Shown here: positions 1 through 9,195 of the stretch, one piece after another | Position numbering within the stretch: the stretch's first letter is position 1 | Layout: each line of letters starts with the position of its first letter | Assembly: GCA_947497985.1 (NCBI GenBank) | Contig: CANMIX010000007.1 | Coordinates: 124,001 to 188,000 of the forward strand | Reading direction: 5' to 3' | DNA length: 64,000 bases | DNA from: an uncultured Paracoccaceae bacterium | GTDB taxonomy: Bacteria; Pseudomonadota; Alphaproteobacteria; Rhodobacterales; Rhodobacteraceae | The notes under the pieces: model-generated | Databases searched by the model: none | Told to the model about the DNA's origin: nothing | The model's input: only the letters and a program-made list of their open reading frames with translations | Position numbers and translations under genes: made by a program

Positions 1-322
1 CAATGGGATTTCATTGACCAAACTGGACGTTCTGGACGGGTTTGAAACCCTGAAAATCTGCACCGGTTACGATCTGGATGGTGAACGTCTGGATTATCTG
101 CCGACAGCGGCAGACCAGCAGGCGCGTTGCAAACCGATCTACGAAGAAATGCCAGGTTGGAGCGAGTCGACCGAAGGCGCGCGCAGCTGGAACGATCTGC
201 CGGCCAATGCGATCAAATACGTCAAACGTGTGGAAGAGCTGATCGACTGCCCGGTTGCCCTGCTGTCCACCAGCCCGGAGCGGGATGACACCATTCTGGT
301 GACTGACCCGTTTGCCGACTGA
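1..322 (+). CDS. purA: Adenylosuccinate synthetase, C-terminal part (cut by window start)
   Basis: The open frame enters from the left edge (codons in phase with base 2) and gives about 106 residues. It contains the PurA signature TKLDVLDG followed by an [10 protein letters not shown] segment and ends in TDPFAD. PurA joins IMP and aspartate with GTP hydrolysis to make adenylosuccinate, the first committed step to AMP, in the cytoplasm. The N-terminal three quarters of the usual roughly 430-residue enzyme, including the GTP-binding loop, lie outside the window. The stop TGA shares its final A with the ATG of the next gene, so the two are translationally coupled. Confidence 0.95.
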   Translation, partial: NGISLTKLDVLDGFETLKICTGYDLDGERLDYLPTAADQQARCKPIYEEMPGWSESTEGARSWNDLPANAIKYVKRVEELIDCPVALLSTSPERDDTILVTDPFAD

Positions 323-549
323 TGGCAAAGGGCGAGGGCCTCAGCTATAAGGCGCGGCGGCGCTGGTCGATGGTGATCCTGTTGATCGGCATGCCGCTTT
401 ATATTGTGGTGGCGGTCAATGTGGTGGGGCTGTTTGAGCGCCCCTCCATTTTGCTGGAACTGGCGGTCTATACGGCGCTTGGGGTTCTGTGGATCCTGCC
501 GTTCAAATTCGTCTTTCGCGGTGTTGGCAAAGAAGACCCTGACGCCTGA
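322..549 (+). CDS. DUF2842 small inner-membrane protein
   Basis: A 75-residue protein with a basic N-terminus (KARRRW) and two hydrophobic segments at about residues 16-37 and 46-64, ending in a short charged tail. Size, the two-helix layout and the FKFVFRG segment fit the DUF2842 family of alphaproteobacteria, whose function is not known. It overlaps the purA stop by one base (TGATG) and is followed by a strong hairpin terminator, so it is the last gene of the purA transcript. The family call is from memory of its features, not from a search. Confidence 0.8.
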   Translation: MAKGEGLSYKARRRWSMVILLIGMPLYIVVAVNVVGLFERPSILLELAVYTALGVLWILPFKFVFRGVGKEDPDA

Positions 550-580
550 GGCGACGCTGGCATCTGCTTGACCTAAATAG

Positions 581-609
581 AAAAAGCCGCGGATTGCTCC
601 GCGGCTTTT
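581..609. terminator. Bidirectional intrinsic terminator between convergent genes
   Basis: The stem AAAAGCCGCGGA / TCCGCGGCTTTT has a TTGC loop, with an A-run on the left and a T-run on the right. It can end both the purA-DUF2842 transcript and the opposing transcript of the large acidic protein. Confidence 0.9.
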
Positions 610-634
610 GCAGTTTTTGCATGTCCTTGCGGCG

Positions 635-2944
635 TTAACCCGCCGCACGGCCCTGCGGCTGAAAGCCGATCTGTTCGGAGGCCGAGAAGCGTCCGTTGCG
701 TTTGCGGGCGATCTTGCCATCGCGCAGCAATTGGCCAAAGGAGCGCATGCTGTCTTCGCGGTTGAACTCGGTTCCGGTTGCGCGGACCTTGTTGATCAGT
801 TCGGGGCGCGAGAAAACGTCCTGGCCTTTGACAAAGCTGAGGTAGGAGGCTGCCGCTTCCAGCAGTTCGTGCAATTCAACAGCGCCGGTTTCCTGAACAT
901 ATTTCGCAAAGCCGGTGTCAGAGTTGAACGCTTCTGCGGTTGTTGGCTTGGCCTCGGTGCGCACCCGGCGTGGGCGGACAGGGGCAGTCGTCGCGGCAGC
1001 GGGTTTTTCCGCAACGCTTTCTGGCGTGGCAGGTTCTGAGACACGCTGTTCAGCCACCAGTTTCAGGGGCGTGGGGCGGTTCTCTTTGGCCTCGGGGCGA
1101 GGTGATTTGCGGCGCACGACCGGACGGCGGGGCTGTACCACGCTGGCCAGATCTTCGCGGTAGTCTTTTTCGACGTCATCGCTGGCCGATTCGGGATCGC
1201 TTTGGGCTGCGGCGACGGCAGCGCGCATGTGGCTGTAGGTCTCACGCGAGGAAGCGGTGTCCGGATCGTCAAGCTTTTCGTCTGCGGCGGCCATAAGGCG
1301 GGACACATCGCTGTCGGATGCATCTTTGCCGGTTGCGGCCTGGGCTTCAGTTGGTGTTTCAGTAACTTCGGTGTCCGAGGTCGCATCGGCGGTGTCCGTA
1401 TCCGCACGGGTTGCCGCCAAAAGTTCGGCTTCGACTTCGGCCAATTCACGGCGCAGATCGTCTTCGTCCGCGTCGCTGAGGGTCGAGGCCGGGCCGGTGG
1501 GGGCGGGAGCCGGTGCTGCCTCTGCCACGGTTTCCGTCGGTTTGGTAACACCACGGCGTACGCGGATGACCCGGGCACGGCGGGGGGCCTGTGCTGGCGT
1601 GTCTTCGGCTTCGGCCGAGGCTTCTTTTTCGGGCGCGGCTGGGCGGGAGATCACTTTTTCCGTGGTTTCCTGCAGCTCTTCCAGCGCTCGGGCAATCAGC
1701 GTGTCGCTGTCTTCACCTTGGGCATCTGTTTCGTCTGCTTCCAGACCTTCGTCCATGTCATCAGCGTTCAACGAGGAATTGATGTCTTCGGCAATTGCTT
1801 CTACGCTGGATGACGCCTCGTCGGCGACTGCGTCTGCATGTTGATCTTCAGAGAACTCATCAGCAGGTGTGCGTGAAACAACAGCGCGGATGCGCTGCAG
1901 TTTGGCGGCGATGCTGTTGGCTGCAGGTTTGGCTGGTGCTTCTTCTGCGACAGGGTCGGCTTGGATCTCCTCAACGGTGTCTTCGGCATTATTTGCTGCC
2001 ACCACCGCTGCGATTTGCTCGAGATCGATAGTTTCGGCTTCGGCTTCAACTTCGGCTACGTCTTCAACAGATTCTTCTTCGAGGTCATTTGCAAAAAGCT
2101 CTTCCTCGTTGTCAGCAACGGGTTCGGCAACAACTTCGGCTGTTTCTGCGATCTCTTTTGCCTCCTCGGGTGCGACGAAGAAGTCGACCTCACCCGGAGG
2201 AGTTTCGACCAGTTCGCCGGATGCCGGTTCAGCGGGGGCAACAATCTCTTCGGCGACTACATCTTCTTCGATGTCATCTGCAAAAGGTTCTTCGTTGCTG
2301 CCTTCAATGCTGTAGGCTTCTTCGGTAGGCGTGTCGGAAGTCTCAGCGATTTCTTTTGCCGCTTCAGGTGCAACAAAGAAATCGACCTCGCCAGGAGGCG
2401 TTTCGACCAGTTCACCGGTTGCAGGTACGGCAGCTGTCACGACTTCTTCCGCGACGGCCTCGTCTTCAAAATCGTCTGCAAAAGGCTCTTCGGAGCTGCC
2501 TTCGATGCTATAGGTCTCGGCGGCCTCGTCCTGGTGCTCTGACGCGACCGGTGCAGTGTCGGCCTGCTCTTTGGCCACAGAGGGGTCAACAAAGAAGTCC
2601 ACTTCGCCTGGCTCAGTCTCCGCCAATTCGCGCGGGGCCGGTTCGGACACAGGCGCTGCTGCGGGCGCAGCGGCTTGTGGTGCCGCGGGCACGGCGGCGC
2701 GCAGGTGAATGCCTTCGTTGGATGTGCGGGCCTCAACCTGGCGCGCGATCTCACGCTGGGCGATCCGTGCCAGCATGTCTGCATCAGGTTGCGGTGGCTC
2801 AGCACCAAAATATCTGTCATCAGAGGCCAAATCGCGAAAATACTCGGCGATCGCCTTCATCGTGCCAAAGGAATCTTCAAATCCCTCAAGCGTACAGGAG
2901 AAAGTCCCGTAGGATACTGTTAGTACCTTATTGTTCTGTACCAT
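635..2944 (-). CDS. Large acidic repeat-containing protein of unknown function
   Basis: I cannot assign a named family to this 769-residue protein. The first 75 or so residues are ordinary globular sequence (YGTFSCTLEGFEDSF). Residues about 107-300 hold three near-copies of a 65-70 residue unit built around GEVDFFVxPxxAKE and YSIEGSxEEPFADD; the third copy has diverged. The repeats are visible in the DNA near 2600, 2380 and 2190. A long Ala/Glu-rich, probably disordered middle with Arg/Lys-rich patches follows. The last 90 residues are ordered again, with a winged-helix-like look (residues EL.NKVRATGTEFNREDSMRSFG region). There is no signal peptide or membrane segment. It is transcribed away from thiN, with a 137-base divergent spacer. 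Confidence 0.85.
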   Translation of the reverse strand: MVQNNKVLTVSYGTFSCTLEGFEDSFGTMKAIAEYFRDLASDDRYFGAEPPQPDADMLARIAQREIARQVEARTSNEGIHLRAAVPAAPQAAAPAAAPVSEPAPRELAETEPGEVDFFVDPSVAKEQADTAPVASEHQDEAAETYSIEGSSEEPFADDFEDEAVAEEVVTAAVPATGELVETPPGEVDFFVAPEAAKEIAETSDTPTEEAYSIEGSNEEPFADDIEEDVVAEEIVAPAEPASGELVETPPGEVDFFVAPEEAKEIAETAEVVAEPVADNEEELFANDLEEESVEDVAEVEAEAETIDLEQIAAVVAANNAEDTVEEIQADPVAEEAPAKPAANSIAAKLQRIRAVVSRTPADEFSEDQHADAVADEASSSVEAIAEDINSSLNADDMDEGLEADETDAQGEDSDTLIARALEELQETTEKVISRPAAPEKEASAEAEDTPAQAPRRARVIRVRRGVTKPTETVAEAAPAPAPTGPASTLSDADEDDLRRELAEVEAELLAATRADTDTADATSDTEVTETPTEAQAATGKDASDSDVSRLMAAADEKLDDPDTASSRETYSHMRAAVAAAQSDPESASDDVEKDYREDLASVVQPRRPVVRRKSPRPEAKENRPTPLKLVAEQRVSEPATPESVAEKPAAATTAPVRPRRVRTEAKPTTAEAFNSDTGFAKYVQETGAVELHELLEAAASYLSFVKGQDVFSRPELINKVRATGTEFNREDSMRSFGQLLRDGKIARKRNGRFSASEQIGFQPQGRAAG

Positions 2945-3081
2945 CTCTCAGCTCGTCCTCGCCAAAGTCATGTTGTTCACCATATTGGTTAGAACGACAA
3001 ATTCTGCCCGAATCCGTGCAATTGATCGTATCATTTTGTGTCCAGATTGTGGCCCGTTTCTAGTTCGTCAAGGAATAGCGG

Positions 3082-3747
3082 ATGAAAAAGGTTATTGTTG
3101 AAGCATGCGAACCAATCACTTTGGTGGGTGGAGGCGCCTTGGAAAATGTGGACCTACAGGCGGCAATTGCCTTGGCACCGCGGGTGGTTGCAGCGGACAG
3201 CGGTGCGGATTCCGCATTGAACCATGGGGTTACGCCTGATGTGGTTGTGGGGGACTTCGATTCCATTTCCAATGGCGCAAAGGTGCAATTGGGCGAAGCG
3301 CGCCTGTTGCATGTCCCCGAACAAGATACCACTGACTTTGACAAGGCCTTGCGCAGTGTCTCGGCACCGGTGGTGCTGGCGGTTGGGTTTCTTGGTGCGC
3401 GGTTTGATCATTCACTGGCCGCACTGCATGTTTTGCTGCAGGAAGATCGCAGCCCCTGCATTTTGATCGGTGCGCATGAAATCCTGTTTCACCTGCGTGG
3501 CCGTGTTGAGATCCCCACACAGGAGGGAGAGGTCGTGTCCCTGTTTCCCATGCAACCTGTGCAAGGCAAGTCCACAGGGTTGGAGTGGCCGATTGATGGG
3601 TTGCAGTTCGATCCGATGCAGCTCATCGGCACGTCTAACAAGGCAACCGGCCCTGTGCAGTTGGACGCATTGGGTACTGGGTTAATCGTCATCGTGCAAA
3701 AGCGTCATTTACAGATCGTCATGACGCAAATCGCGACGCCGACCTAG
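3082..3747 (+). CDS. thiN: Thiamine diphosphokinase
   Basis: 221 residues, the usual length for thiamine pyrophosphokinase, which transfers pyrophosphate from ATP to thiamine to give the cofactor ThDP. The family motifs appear in order: DSGAD at 39-43, GDFDS at 57-61, DTTDFDKAL at 82-90 and GARFDH at 105-110. The C-terminal half is the thiamine-binding beta domain. The start ATGAAAAAG fits the family N-terminus. The stop overlaps tail-to-tail by four bases with the opposing EamA gene. Confidence 0.93.
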   Translation: MKKVIVEACEPITLVGGGALENVDLQAAIALAPRVVAADSGADSALNHGVTPDVVVGDFDSISNGAKVQLGEARLLHVPEQDTTDFDKALRSVSAPVVLAVGFLGARFDHSLAALHVLLQEDRSPCILIGAHEILFHLRGRVEIPTQEGEVVSLFPMQPVQGKSTGLEWPIDGLQFDPMQLIGTSNKATGPVQLDALGTGLIVIVQKRHLQIVMTQIATPT

Positions 3748-4655
3748 GCCTGCTGCGTGTCGATGTTGAGCGCAATGCGGCGTTCGCGCCAAACGGCATA
3801 AAGGCCTGCACCCATTGTAATGGCGATCCCCATCCCGGCCAGCATGTTGGGGAATTGGTTAAACACCAACCAACCGATAAAGGTCGCGACCGGGATTTCG
3901 ATATACTGCATTGGGGCCAATGTGGCGGAAGGCGCGAACCGCAAGCTCCATGTCATCAGCAGATGGGCCAGTGTGCCCAACATCCCGATTGCGAGTAACA
4001 GTGACCATTGATAGCGGTCGGGGGCGCTCCAATGGAGGGCCGGTTCATCAATCCACTGCCCGACGTACATCAAGGGCAGCATGAGAAGGCAGGCGATCAC
4101 TCCCGAAACTGCCTGTAGCCCCAGCGGATCTGTGATCTTGGCGACGCTGCGGGTGGTGATAATGAACAGCGCGAAGATAACAGCGGTTCCTAGCGGCAGA
4201 ACTGCGGGCCAGCCTACGTCGAGAAAACTGGGCTGGATCACCATCATGGCACCGGCAAATCCAACCGCACAGGCCAGCAATCGATGGGGGCCAATGGTTT
4301 CATTCATGAACAGCCAGCCCAACAGCAGCAGAATGAATGGGCAGACAAATGCAATTGCAACCGCGTCTGCAAGCGGCAGGTATTTCAACGCCGTGAACAT
4401 CATTGCGATGCCAAGCATATGCATCAACGTCCGCAGAAAAACCATCCCGTACGCGGAACGCGGGATGCGCCAGTCACGCTTGGTGGCCCAGATGAAGGGA
4501 AAAAGAAACAGCGCCTGCAAGGCAAACCGCACCAGGATGACCTGGGCCAAAGGTGTGCCGCCCAATAGTTTCGCCACTGCATCCCCCATCGGGGCGACAA
4601 TGCAGAAGCCAAGCATCAGGGCGATACCAAATATGGGGCGATCTTCTGTTCTCAT
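3744..4655 (-). CDS. EamA/DMT-family membrane transporter
   Basis: About 303 residues with roughly ten hydrophobic helices in two repeats, typical of drug/metabolite (EamA) exporters. Examples are GIALMLGFCIVAPMGDAVAK near the start and the second-repeat LAPMQYIEIPVATFIGWLVF. Substrate is unknown. I place the start at the ATG at 4655, just before the first helix. An in-frame GTG at 4727 would add 24 basic, unconserved-looking residues. The gene lies downstream of sdaA on the same strand with a gap of about 100 bases, so it may share that transcript. Confidence 0.85.
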   Translation of the reverse strand: MRTEDRPIFGIALMLGFCIVAPMGDAVAKLLGGTPLAQVILVRFALQALFLFPFIWATKRDWRIPRSAYGMVFLRTLMHMLGIAMMFTALKYLPLADAVAIAFVCPFILLLLGWLFMNETIGPHRLLACAVGFAGAMMVIQPSFLDVGWPAVLPLGTAVIFALFIITTRSVAKITDPLGLQAVSGVIACLLMLPLMYVGQWIDEPALHWSAPDRYQWSLLLAIGMLGTLAHLLMTWSLRFAPSATLAPMQYIEIPVATFIGWLVFNQFPNMLAGMGIAITMGAGLYAVWRERRIALNIDTQQA

Positions 4656-4754
4656 GTGACGACGGTAGCGCTGTGATTGACGGCAGACAAGCGCAAGTTG
4701 ACGATGGTTCAATTTTAAGTTGTTCACGCTATCGTGATGATTAGTTTGCGCGCG

Positions 4755-6128
4755 TTAACAGTTTGGCACGTTCACTGCCAGGCCGCCAAGTGAGGTTTCT
4801 TTGTATTTTTCGTGCATGTCATGGCCGGTCTGACGCATGGTCTCGATCACCGCATCCAAGGGGACAAAATGCTCTCCGTCACCGCGCAAAGCCAGGGATG
4901 CGGCTGAGACCGCTTTTATCGCGCCAAGCCCGTTGCGTTCGATACAGGGCACCTGCACCAGCCCTGCAACCGGATCGCAGGTCATTCCAAGGTGATGCTC
5001 CAGCGCGATTTCGGCTGCGTTTTCCACCTGTTTTGGGGTGCCGCCCATCACCGCGCAAAGACCGGCTGCGGCCATGGCGGCGGCTGATCCGACCTCGGCC
5101 TGACAGCCCGCTTCTGCACCGGAAATAGAGGCGTTGAATTTGACCAAACCGCCAATGGCCGCAGCGGTTAGCAGGAAGTCCTCAATGTGTTTCTCGGACG
5201 CACCTGGCACGTGGTCCAGATAGTAACGCATGACCGCAGGCAAAACTCCGGCCGCGCCATTGGTGGGGGCGGTCACAACTTGACCACCGGCGGCGTTTTC
5301 CTCGTTCACGGCCATGGCGTAAACGCTCATCCAATCGTTGATCGTATGTGGTGCGGTCAGGTTCATGCCGCGTTCCGCCATCAACGCGTCATAGATCCCT
5401 TTGGCCCGTCTGCGCACATTGAGGCCACCGGGTAGGATGCCATCCCGTTCGAGCCCGCGGTTGATGCAGTCGTTCATCACCTGCCACAGTCGCGCGCTGC
5501 CTTGGGTCAAATTGGCCACACCGCCGCGTGAGATTTCATTGGCGCGTTTCATCTGGGCGATCGTTTTGCCGCTGGTGCGTGCCATCTCCAGCATCTCAGC
5601 GGCAGATTTGAACGGGTAGGGCACCGGCGCACCGTCGTCGGTGGCTTTGCCTGCGGCCAGCTCCTCGTCGGTCAGGACAAACCCGCCGCCGATGGAATAA
5701 AACACCTGCTGCAAGATCACGTCGCCTTGGGCGTCGGTGGCCATCAGCATCATTCCATTGGCGTGGCCGGGGAGGGCGTGGTCGTAGTCAAACAAGAGGT
5801 CTTTTTGCGGATCAAAGGACAGCTCTGGCAGTCCGGGTGGCTGCATACGACCGCTATGGGACAGCTCTTCCAGAAAGGCCTCGGCCTTGGCATCATCATA
5901 GGTGTCCGGTTCAAACCCGCCGAGCCCGAGGATCGTGGCCCGGTCTGTGGCATGTCCGACACCGGTAAAGGCAAGCGAGCCATGCAGCGAGGCTCTGAGC
6001 CCCGCACATTCAAACGGCGCCGCCCGCATCATCTGGAGGAACCGTGCAGCGGCCACCATTGGCCCCATCGTGTGTGAGGAGGACGGGCCAATGCCAACTT
6101 TGAACATATCAAAGACAGAAAGAAACAT
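4755..6128 (-). CDS. sdaA: L-serine ammonia-lyase, single-chain iron-sulfur type
   Basis: A 457-residue enzyme that deaminates L-serine to pyruvate and ammonia using a [4Fe-4S] cluster. The N-terminal domain begins FDMFKVGIGPSSSHT. The cluster-ligand cysteines of single-chain L-serine dehydratases are visible as C342 (SGAEAGCQAE), C384 (GMTCDP) and C395 (VPCIERNG). The protein ends in C457, the tail cysteine known in this type. An ORF extension upstream of 6128 is not real: the ATG at 6128 has a GAAGGAG ribosome site, and its A is shared with the stop TGA of the GST gene, so the two form an operon. Confidence 0.95.
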   Translation of the reverse strand: MFLSVFDMFKVGIGPSSSHTMGPMVAAARFLQMMRAAPFECAGLRASLHGSLAFTGVGHATDRATILGLGGFEPDTYDDAKAEAFLEELSHSGRMQPPGLPELSFDPQKDLLFDYDHALPGHANGMMLMATDAQGDVILQQVFYSIGGGFVLTDEELAAGKATDDGAPVPYPFKSAAEMLEMARTSGKTIAQMKRANEISRGGVANLTQGSARLWQVMNDCINRGLERDGILPGGLNVRRRAKGIYDALMAERGMNLTAPHTINDWMSVYAMAVNEENAAGGQVVTAPTNGAAGVLPAVMRYYLDHVPGASEKHIEDFLLTAAAIGGLVKFNASISGAEAGCQAEVGSAAAMAAAGLCAVMGGTPKQVENAAEIALEHHLGMTCDPVAGLVQVPCIERNGLGAIKAVSAASLALRGDGEHFVPLDAVIETMRQTGHDMHEKYKETSLGGLAVNVPNC

Positions 6129-6823
6129 CAGAGGGCTACTCCTTCGGGCGGGGTGGCGTAATGGGGGGCGGAGAATGGCGTGGGGCCAAGCCCTTCGGCG
6201 CGGATTGCAGCCGTGACTGCAGGCCGGGTTTCGAGACGTTGTGCCAGGCGCATCAACTTCGGGTACGCCGACAGGTCGAACCAATCAGTCTCACCCATGG
6301 GATACAATGCCGCCCATCGCAGGCAGGTCGCTACATAGTAATCAAGGACCGAAGGGTGGTCAGCACCAAGCCAGCTGGTTGTTCCGGAAAGTTGGTCCAA
6401 TAGCGTCAGATGGCCGACCAATCGTTGGGATGTACACCGGTGCATGTCTTCCATCGCTTCCGCGGGGCCATAACGGTGCAAATAGAACTGCATGGCAAGG
6501 TCGGGGTGCAGAGAGTTCGCGGTAAAAAACAGCCACTTCAGGAAGGCGGGCCGGGAGCTGTCACCGATTTGCGGTGCCATTCTCTGGTGGGCTTCGCTCA
6601 AATAGATCAGGATCGCGCCGACCTCAGAAATTGGGCCCTGGGGTGTTTCCAGTGTAGGGATCTTCCCGGCTGGATTTATGGCAAGATAGGCCGGACTGCG
6701 TTGAGCGGAGGTGCTGCGGTCGACCAGAAGTGTCTCGTAGGGCAAGGCGAGCTCTTCCAGTGCCAAGCGGATGATGAGCGAGGCATTATCAGGTGCATAG
6801 TGAAGGCGGTAACACTGGGTCAT
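6128..6823 (-). CDS. Glutathione S-transferase family protein
   Basis: 231 residues from the ATG at 6823. The N-terminal thioredoxin-like domain (YRLHYAPDNASLIIRLALEEL, then NPAGKIPTLETPQGPISEVGAIL) carries the cis-Pro and Glu-Val motifs that bind glutathione. The C-terminal half is the all-helical GST domain with the conserved SVLDYYVATCLRW segment. It probably conjugates or reduces with glutathione in the cytoplasm; the substrate is unknown. The stop overlaps the sdaA start (TGATG). A further in-frame extension upstream of 6823 lacks family similarity. Confidence 0.88.
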   Translation of the reverse strand: MTQCYRLHYAPDNASLIIRLALEELALPYETLLVDRSTSAQRSPAYLAINPAGKIPTLETPQGPISEVGAILIYLSEAHQRMAPQIGDSSRPAFLKWLFFTANSLHPDLAMQFYLHRYGPAEAMEDMHRCTSQRLVGHLTLLDQLSGTTSWLGADHPSVLDYYVATCLRWAALYPMGETDWFDLSAYPKLMRLAQRLETRPAVTAAIRAEGLGPTPFSAPHYATPPEGVAL

Positions 6824-7184
6824 GGGGATTATCCTAGTGTGCAATGTAGATGTGAGGACGCCCAATTGCGACGTTTCCTATAGGAAACACGTAACGGTTT
6901 GTGGGCAAGGTGCAAGAGGGATTTCGCTTTGGATAAATCCAAAGCGATTAGCGTCGCGCCGCCAAAGGCGGCGCGACGCTTGGCCCAACGGCCCGGTGTG
7001 TCCCTCAATAGAGGGCACAGCAGGTGGGCGGGAGTTTAACGTAACGTTGACTGAGACAGTTGTGCGGGGACGCGTAAAAAGAAGCCCGCGACGGGCATCA
7101 CTGTAATTTGCACAGAAGAATGCTCGCCTGTGGGTTTCAAAGCGCTTATAAGGTTCCCTAAATATAGAAGACGGAGCACGCGCC
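6824..7184. other. Divergent intergenic region between the GST gene and rpiA
   Basis: This 361-base spacer holds the promoters of both genes. It contains a perfect 10-bp hairpin (TCGCTTTGGA / TCCAAAGCGA, 6923-6946), then copy A of the two-hairpin element (6951-7034). No convincing ORF is present. The rpiA ribosome site (GGAG) lies just upstream of 7185. Confidence 0.7.
6951..7034 (+). repeat. Two-hairpin intergenic element, copy A
   Basis: Hairpin 1 has 13-bp arms (GCGTCGCGCCGCC / GGCGGCGCGACGC, loop AAA, 6951-6979). Then come GCCCAAC at 6983-6989, hairpin 2 at 6997-7019 (TGTG-bulge-CCCTC / GAGGG-CACA, loop AATA) and GGCGGGAG at 7027-7034. The same order occurs at 26208-26281 and, inverted, at 33523-33594. 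Confidence 0.7.
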
Positions 7185-7973
7185 ATGAGCGGAGATCTTT
7201 CCCCCATTGATAAGGCCAAATTTGTCGCAGCCAAACGTGCGGCCGAAATGGTCGAAGACGGCATGCGTGTTGGGCTCGGTACGGGTTCAACAGCCGCCTG
7301 GCTGGTGCGTTGCCTTGGGCAGATGGTCGAGGAAGATGGCCTGAACATCACGGCCGTTCCAACCTCGGTTCGCACCGCAGAATTGGCCCGCGAATTAGGG
7401 ATCAAAGTCGTCTCGCTGGATGAAGCCAAATGGCTCGACATCACCATCGATGGTGCGGATGAGTTCGACCATGACCTGAACTTGATCAAGGGCGGCGGCG
7501 GCGCGCATCTGCAGGAAAAGATCGTCGCAACCGCCTCGGACCAGATGATCGTTATCGCCGATGCGGGCAAGGGGGTCGACACGCTTGGCGCTTTCCCTCT
7601 GCCGGTCGAAGTCTTGCCCTTTGGTTGGCAGGCCAGTCAGGCCTTGCTCGAAGAAACGCTGGTCTCCATGGATGTGCTGGGGCGCACCACCACACTCCGG
7701 ATGAACGGCATGCAGCCCTATGTGTCGGACGAGGGGAACTATATCCTCGACCTGCATCTGAAACGCATCGGCAACGCGCGTCAGCTGGCGCTGGTTTTGA
7801 ACCAAATCCCCGGCGTGATTGAAAACGGGCTGTTCATCGACATCTGCGACCGGGTGGTGATCGGCCACGGCGACGGCACCGTCATCGTGCGCGACATCAA
7901 TGAGGGCACCGAAGAGCGGGATCGTCTGGAGTTCATGGAAGAGGACAATCTGTTCGGAGATTTGGGCGACTAG
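7185..7973 (+). CDS. rpiA: Ribose-5-phosphate isomerase A
   Basis: 262 residues. It interconverts ribose 5-phosphate and ribulose 5-phosphate in the pentose phosphate pathway. The phosphate-binding loop LGTGSTAAW is at 31-39, the catalytic region IDGADEFD at 88-95, and KGGGGAHLQEK at 102-112 has the conserved Lys and Glu. The length is slightly above the usual 220-235 because of a longer C-terminus (EERDRLEFMEEDNLFGDLGD). The gene stands alone on the plus strand and converges with the HAD phosphatase. Confidence 0.96.
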   Translation: MSGDLSPIDKAKFVAAKRAAEMVEDGMRVGLGTGSTAAWLVRCLGQMVEEDGLNITAVPTSVRTAELARELGIKVVSLDEAKWLDITIDGADEFDHDLNLIKGGGGAHLQEKIVATASDQMIVIADAGKGVDTLGAFPLPVEVLPFGWQASQALLEETLVSMDVLGRTTTLRMNGMQPYVSDEGNYILDLHLKRIGNARQLALVLNQIPGVIENGLFIDICDRVVIGHGDGTVIVRDINEGTEERDRLEFMEEDNLFGDLGD

Positions 7974-8138
7974 GGGCTTTGGTGCAGTTTGTTGAGTAGT
8001 TGTTTTCGTTTCTTTGCTGTAAGCAAAAAAAAACGAGTGTTGCCCAATGCTATGGGATCGCAGCTAGTGCTCACATTGCCAACATTCTGGAAGCTGCGAA
8101 ATCTGTCTCACAAGAGAACGCTCACGAATTTCTGTCTT

Positions 8139-8810
8139 CTACGAGTTCACAAATGCTAAGAGTTCATTGAAGTTCGGAAAAACCTGATGAGCACCGGCTT
8201 CATGCAAGCGGCTGGGAAGTTCGTCATTCGCATGCTCACCACCAGTAAAACCCCAGACCTCCATCCCCGCAGCAGACGCGGCTTTGACACCATTCAAACT
8301 GTCTTCAATGACAATGCAGTTTTCAGGTTTTTCATCAAGCTTCTTTGCCGCAAATAAAAAAAGATCTGGTTCGGGTTTTCCGCGTTGCACTTGGTCAGCG
8401 GAATAGATGTGATTACCAAAGTGTCTCAAAAGATTTGTAATCTCAAGCTTGGTGTTTAGTGCGGCAATCTCACTTGAGGATGCCACCGCCACTTTCCCGG
8501 TTAAAGCCATTAAGAATTCAACAACGCCGCAAATGGGGCGTAAGTCTGTAAGTATTCGGTTTGAGGCTTTACTCTTCATTACATCTGAATAGCCCTGCGG
8601 AAATTTACCCAGCCCACGCGTTTCGAAATCTTTTTCAATCTGCCTGAAAAAATCAACATCGGGCAGCCCAATGAAGCGGTCACGATACTCTGTATCTGAA
8701 TAATGCAAGCCAATGTTCGCCAGGCATTCTCGATCTGTCTCTAAGTAAATGATTTCGGAATCGACGAGCACACCGTCACAGTCAAAAATTACAGGTCTTG
8801 AGAGTGTCAT
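8139..8810 (-). CDS. HAD-superfamily phosphatase (beta-phosphoglucomutase-like)
   Basis: 223 residues. Motif I FDCDGVLVDSE has the nucleophile Asp at about residue 10 and the acid Asp at 12. Motif II is VASSS, motif III the Lys in RGKPEPD, and motif IV IEDSLNGVKAA. The helical cap follows motif I. It probably dephosphorylates a small sugar phosphate or phosphoglycolate-like substrate, or is a phosphomutase; this cannot be decided by reading. Base composition is visibly more AT-rich than neighbouring genes, and the gene stands alone between rpiA and gor, so it may be an acquired gene. Confidence 0.88.
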   Translation of the reverse strand: MTLSRPVIFDCDGVLVDSEIIYLETDRECLANIGLHYSDTEYRDRFIGLPDVDFFRQIEKDFETRGLGKFPQGYSDVMKSKASNRILTDLRPICGVVEFLMALTGKVAVASSSEIAALNTKLEITNLLRHFGNHIYSADQVQRGKPEPDLFLFAAKKLDEKPENCIVIEDSLNGVKAASAAGMEVWGFTGGEHANDELPSRLHEAGAHQVFPNFNELLAFVNS

Positions 8811-9195
8811 ATTGAAGTATCTTTCGAGGAAAATGTATCCGAACGTGCTAGTCTTGCTCCGTAACGGTTAGATGACGGTTGAGGTGCATTCCCATTTGGT
8901 TGGCAGCGTCTCCCTTTAAAATCCGTCGTCGAAACAAACGACAGAGAAGGGCATCTCGGTCCCCTGCACACTCGCTACATCTCAGGGTGGCACGCACCCG
9001 ACTTTCGCCTCCCCGCCGCCTCATAATTTTACATCCCCTTCACATCTTTGCGACTATCTAGGCCAAAGCCAGCGTGAAAACGTCTTGCGCTTGGTCAGAC
9101 GGTTGAAACTTGGGCGAAAACGACCACTTCGGCGTATGGCAATTGGTGTTCCGTTGTGGGATACCACTCAAAGACTTTTCTAAGGGGCGACAGTC
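8811..9195. other. Gene-free stretch upstream of gor
   Basis: 385 bases between the HAD gene start and gor. A 60-codon open frame (8879-9061) is Arg/Ser/His-rich with no family look and no ribosome site, so I do not call it. The gor ribosome site (AAGGGGCG) lies just upstream of 9196. I see no hairpin or repeat. Confidence 0.6.

Noticed and set aside
1202..1844. Long open frames on the plus strand opposite the acidic repeat protein
   Set aside because: They are Ser/Ala- or Phe/Gly-rich mirror images of the Ala/Glu-rich coding strand, without ribosome sites or family character.
8879..9061. 60-codon frame upstream of gor
   Set aside because: No ribosome site, no domain, and Arg/Ser/Pro/His composition typical of chance frames.
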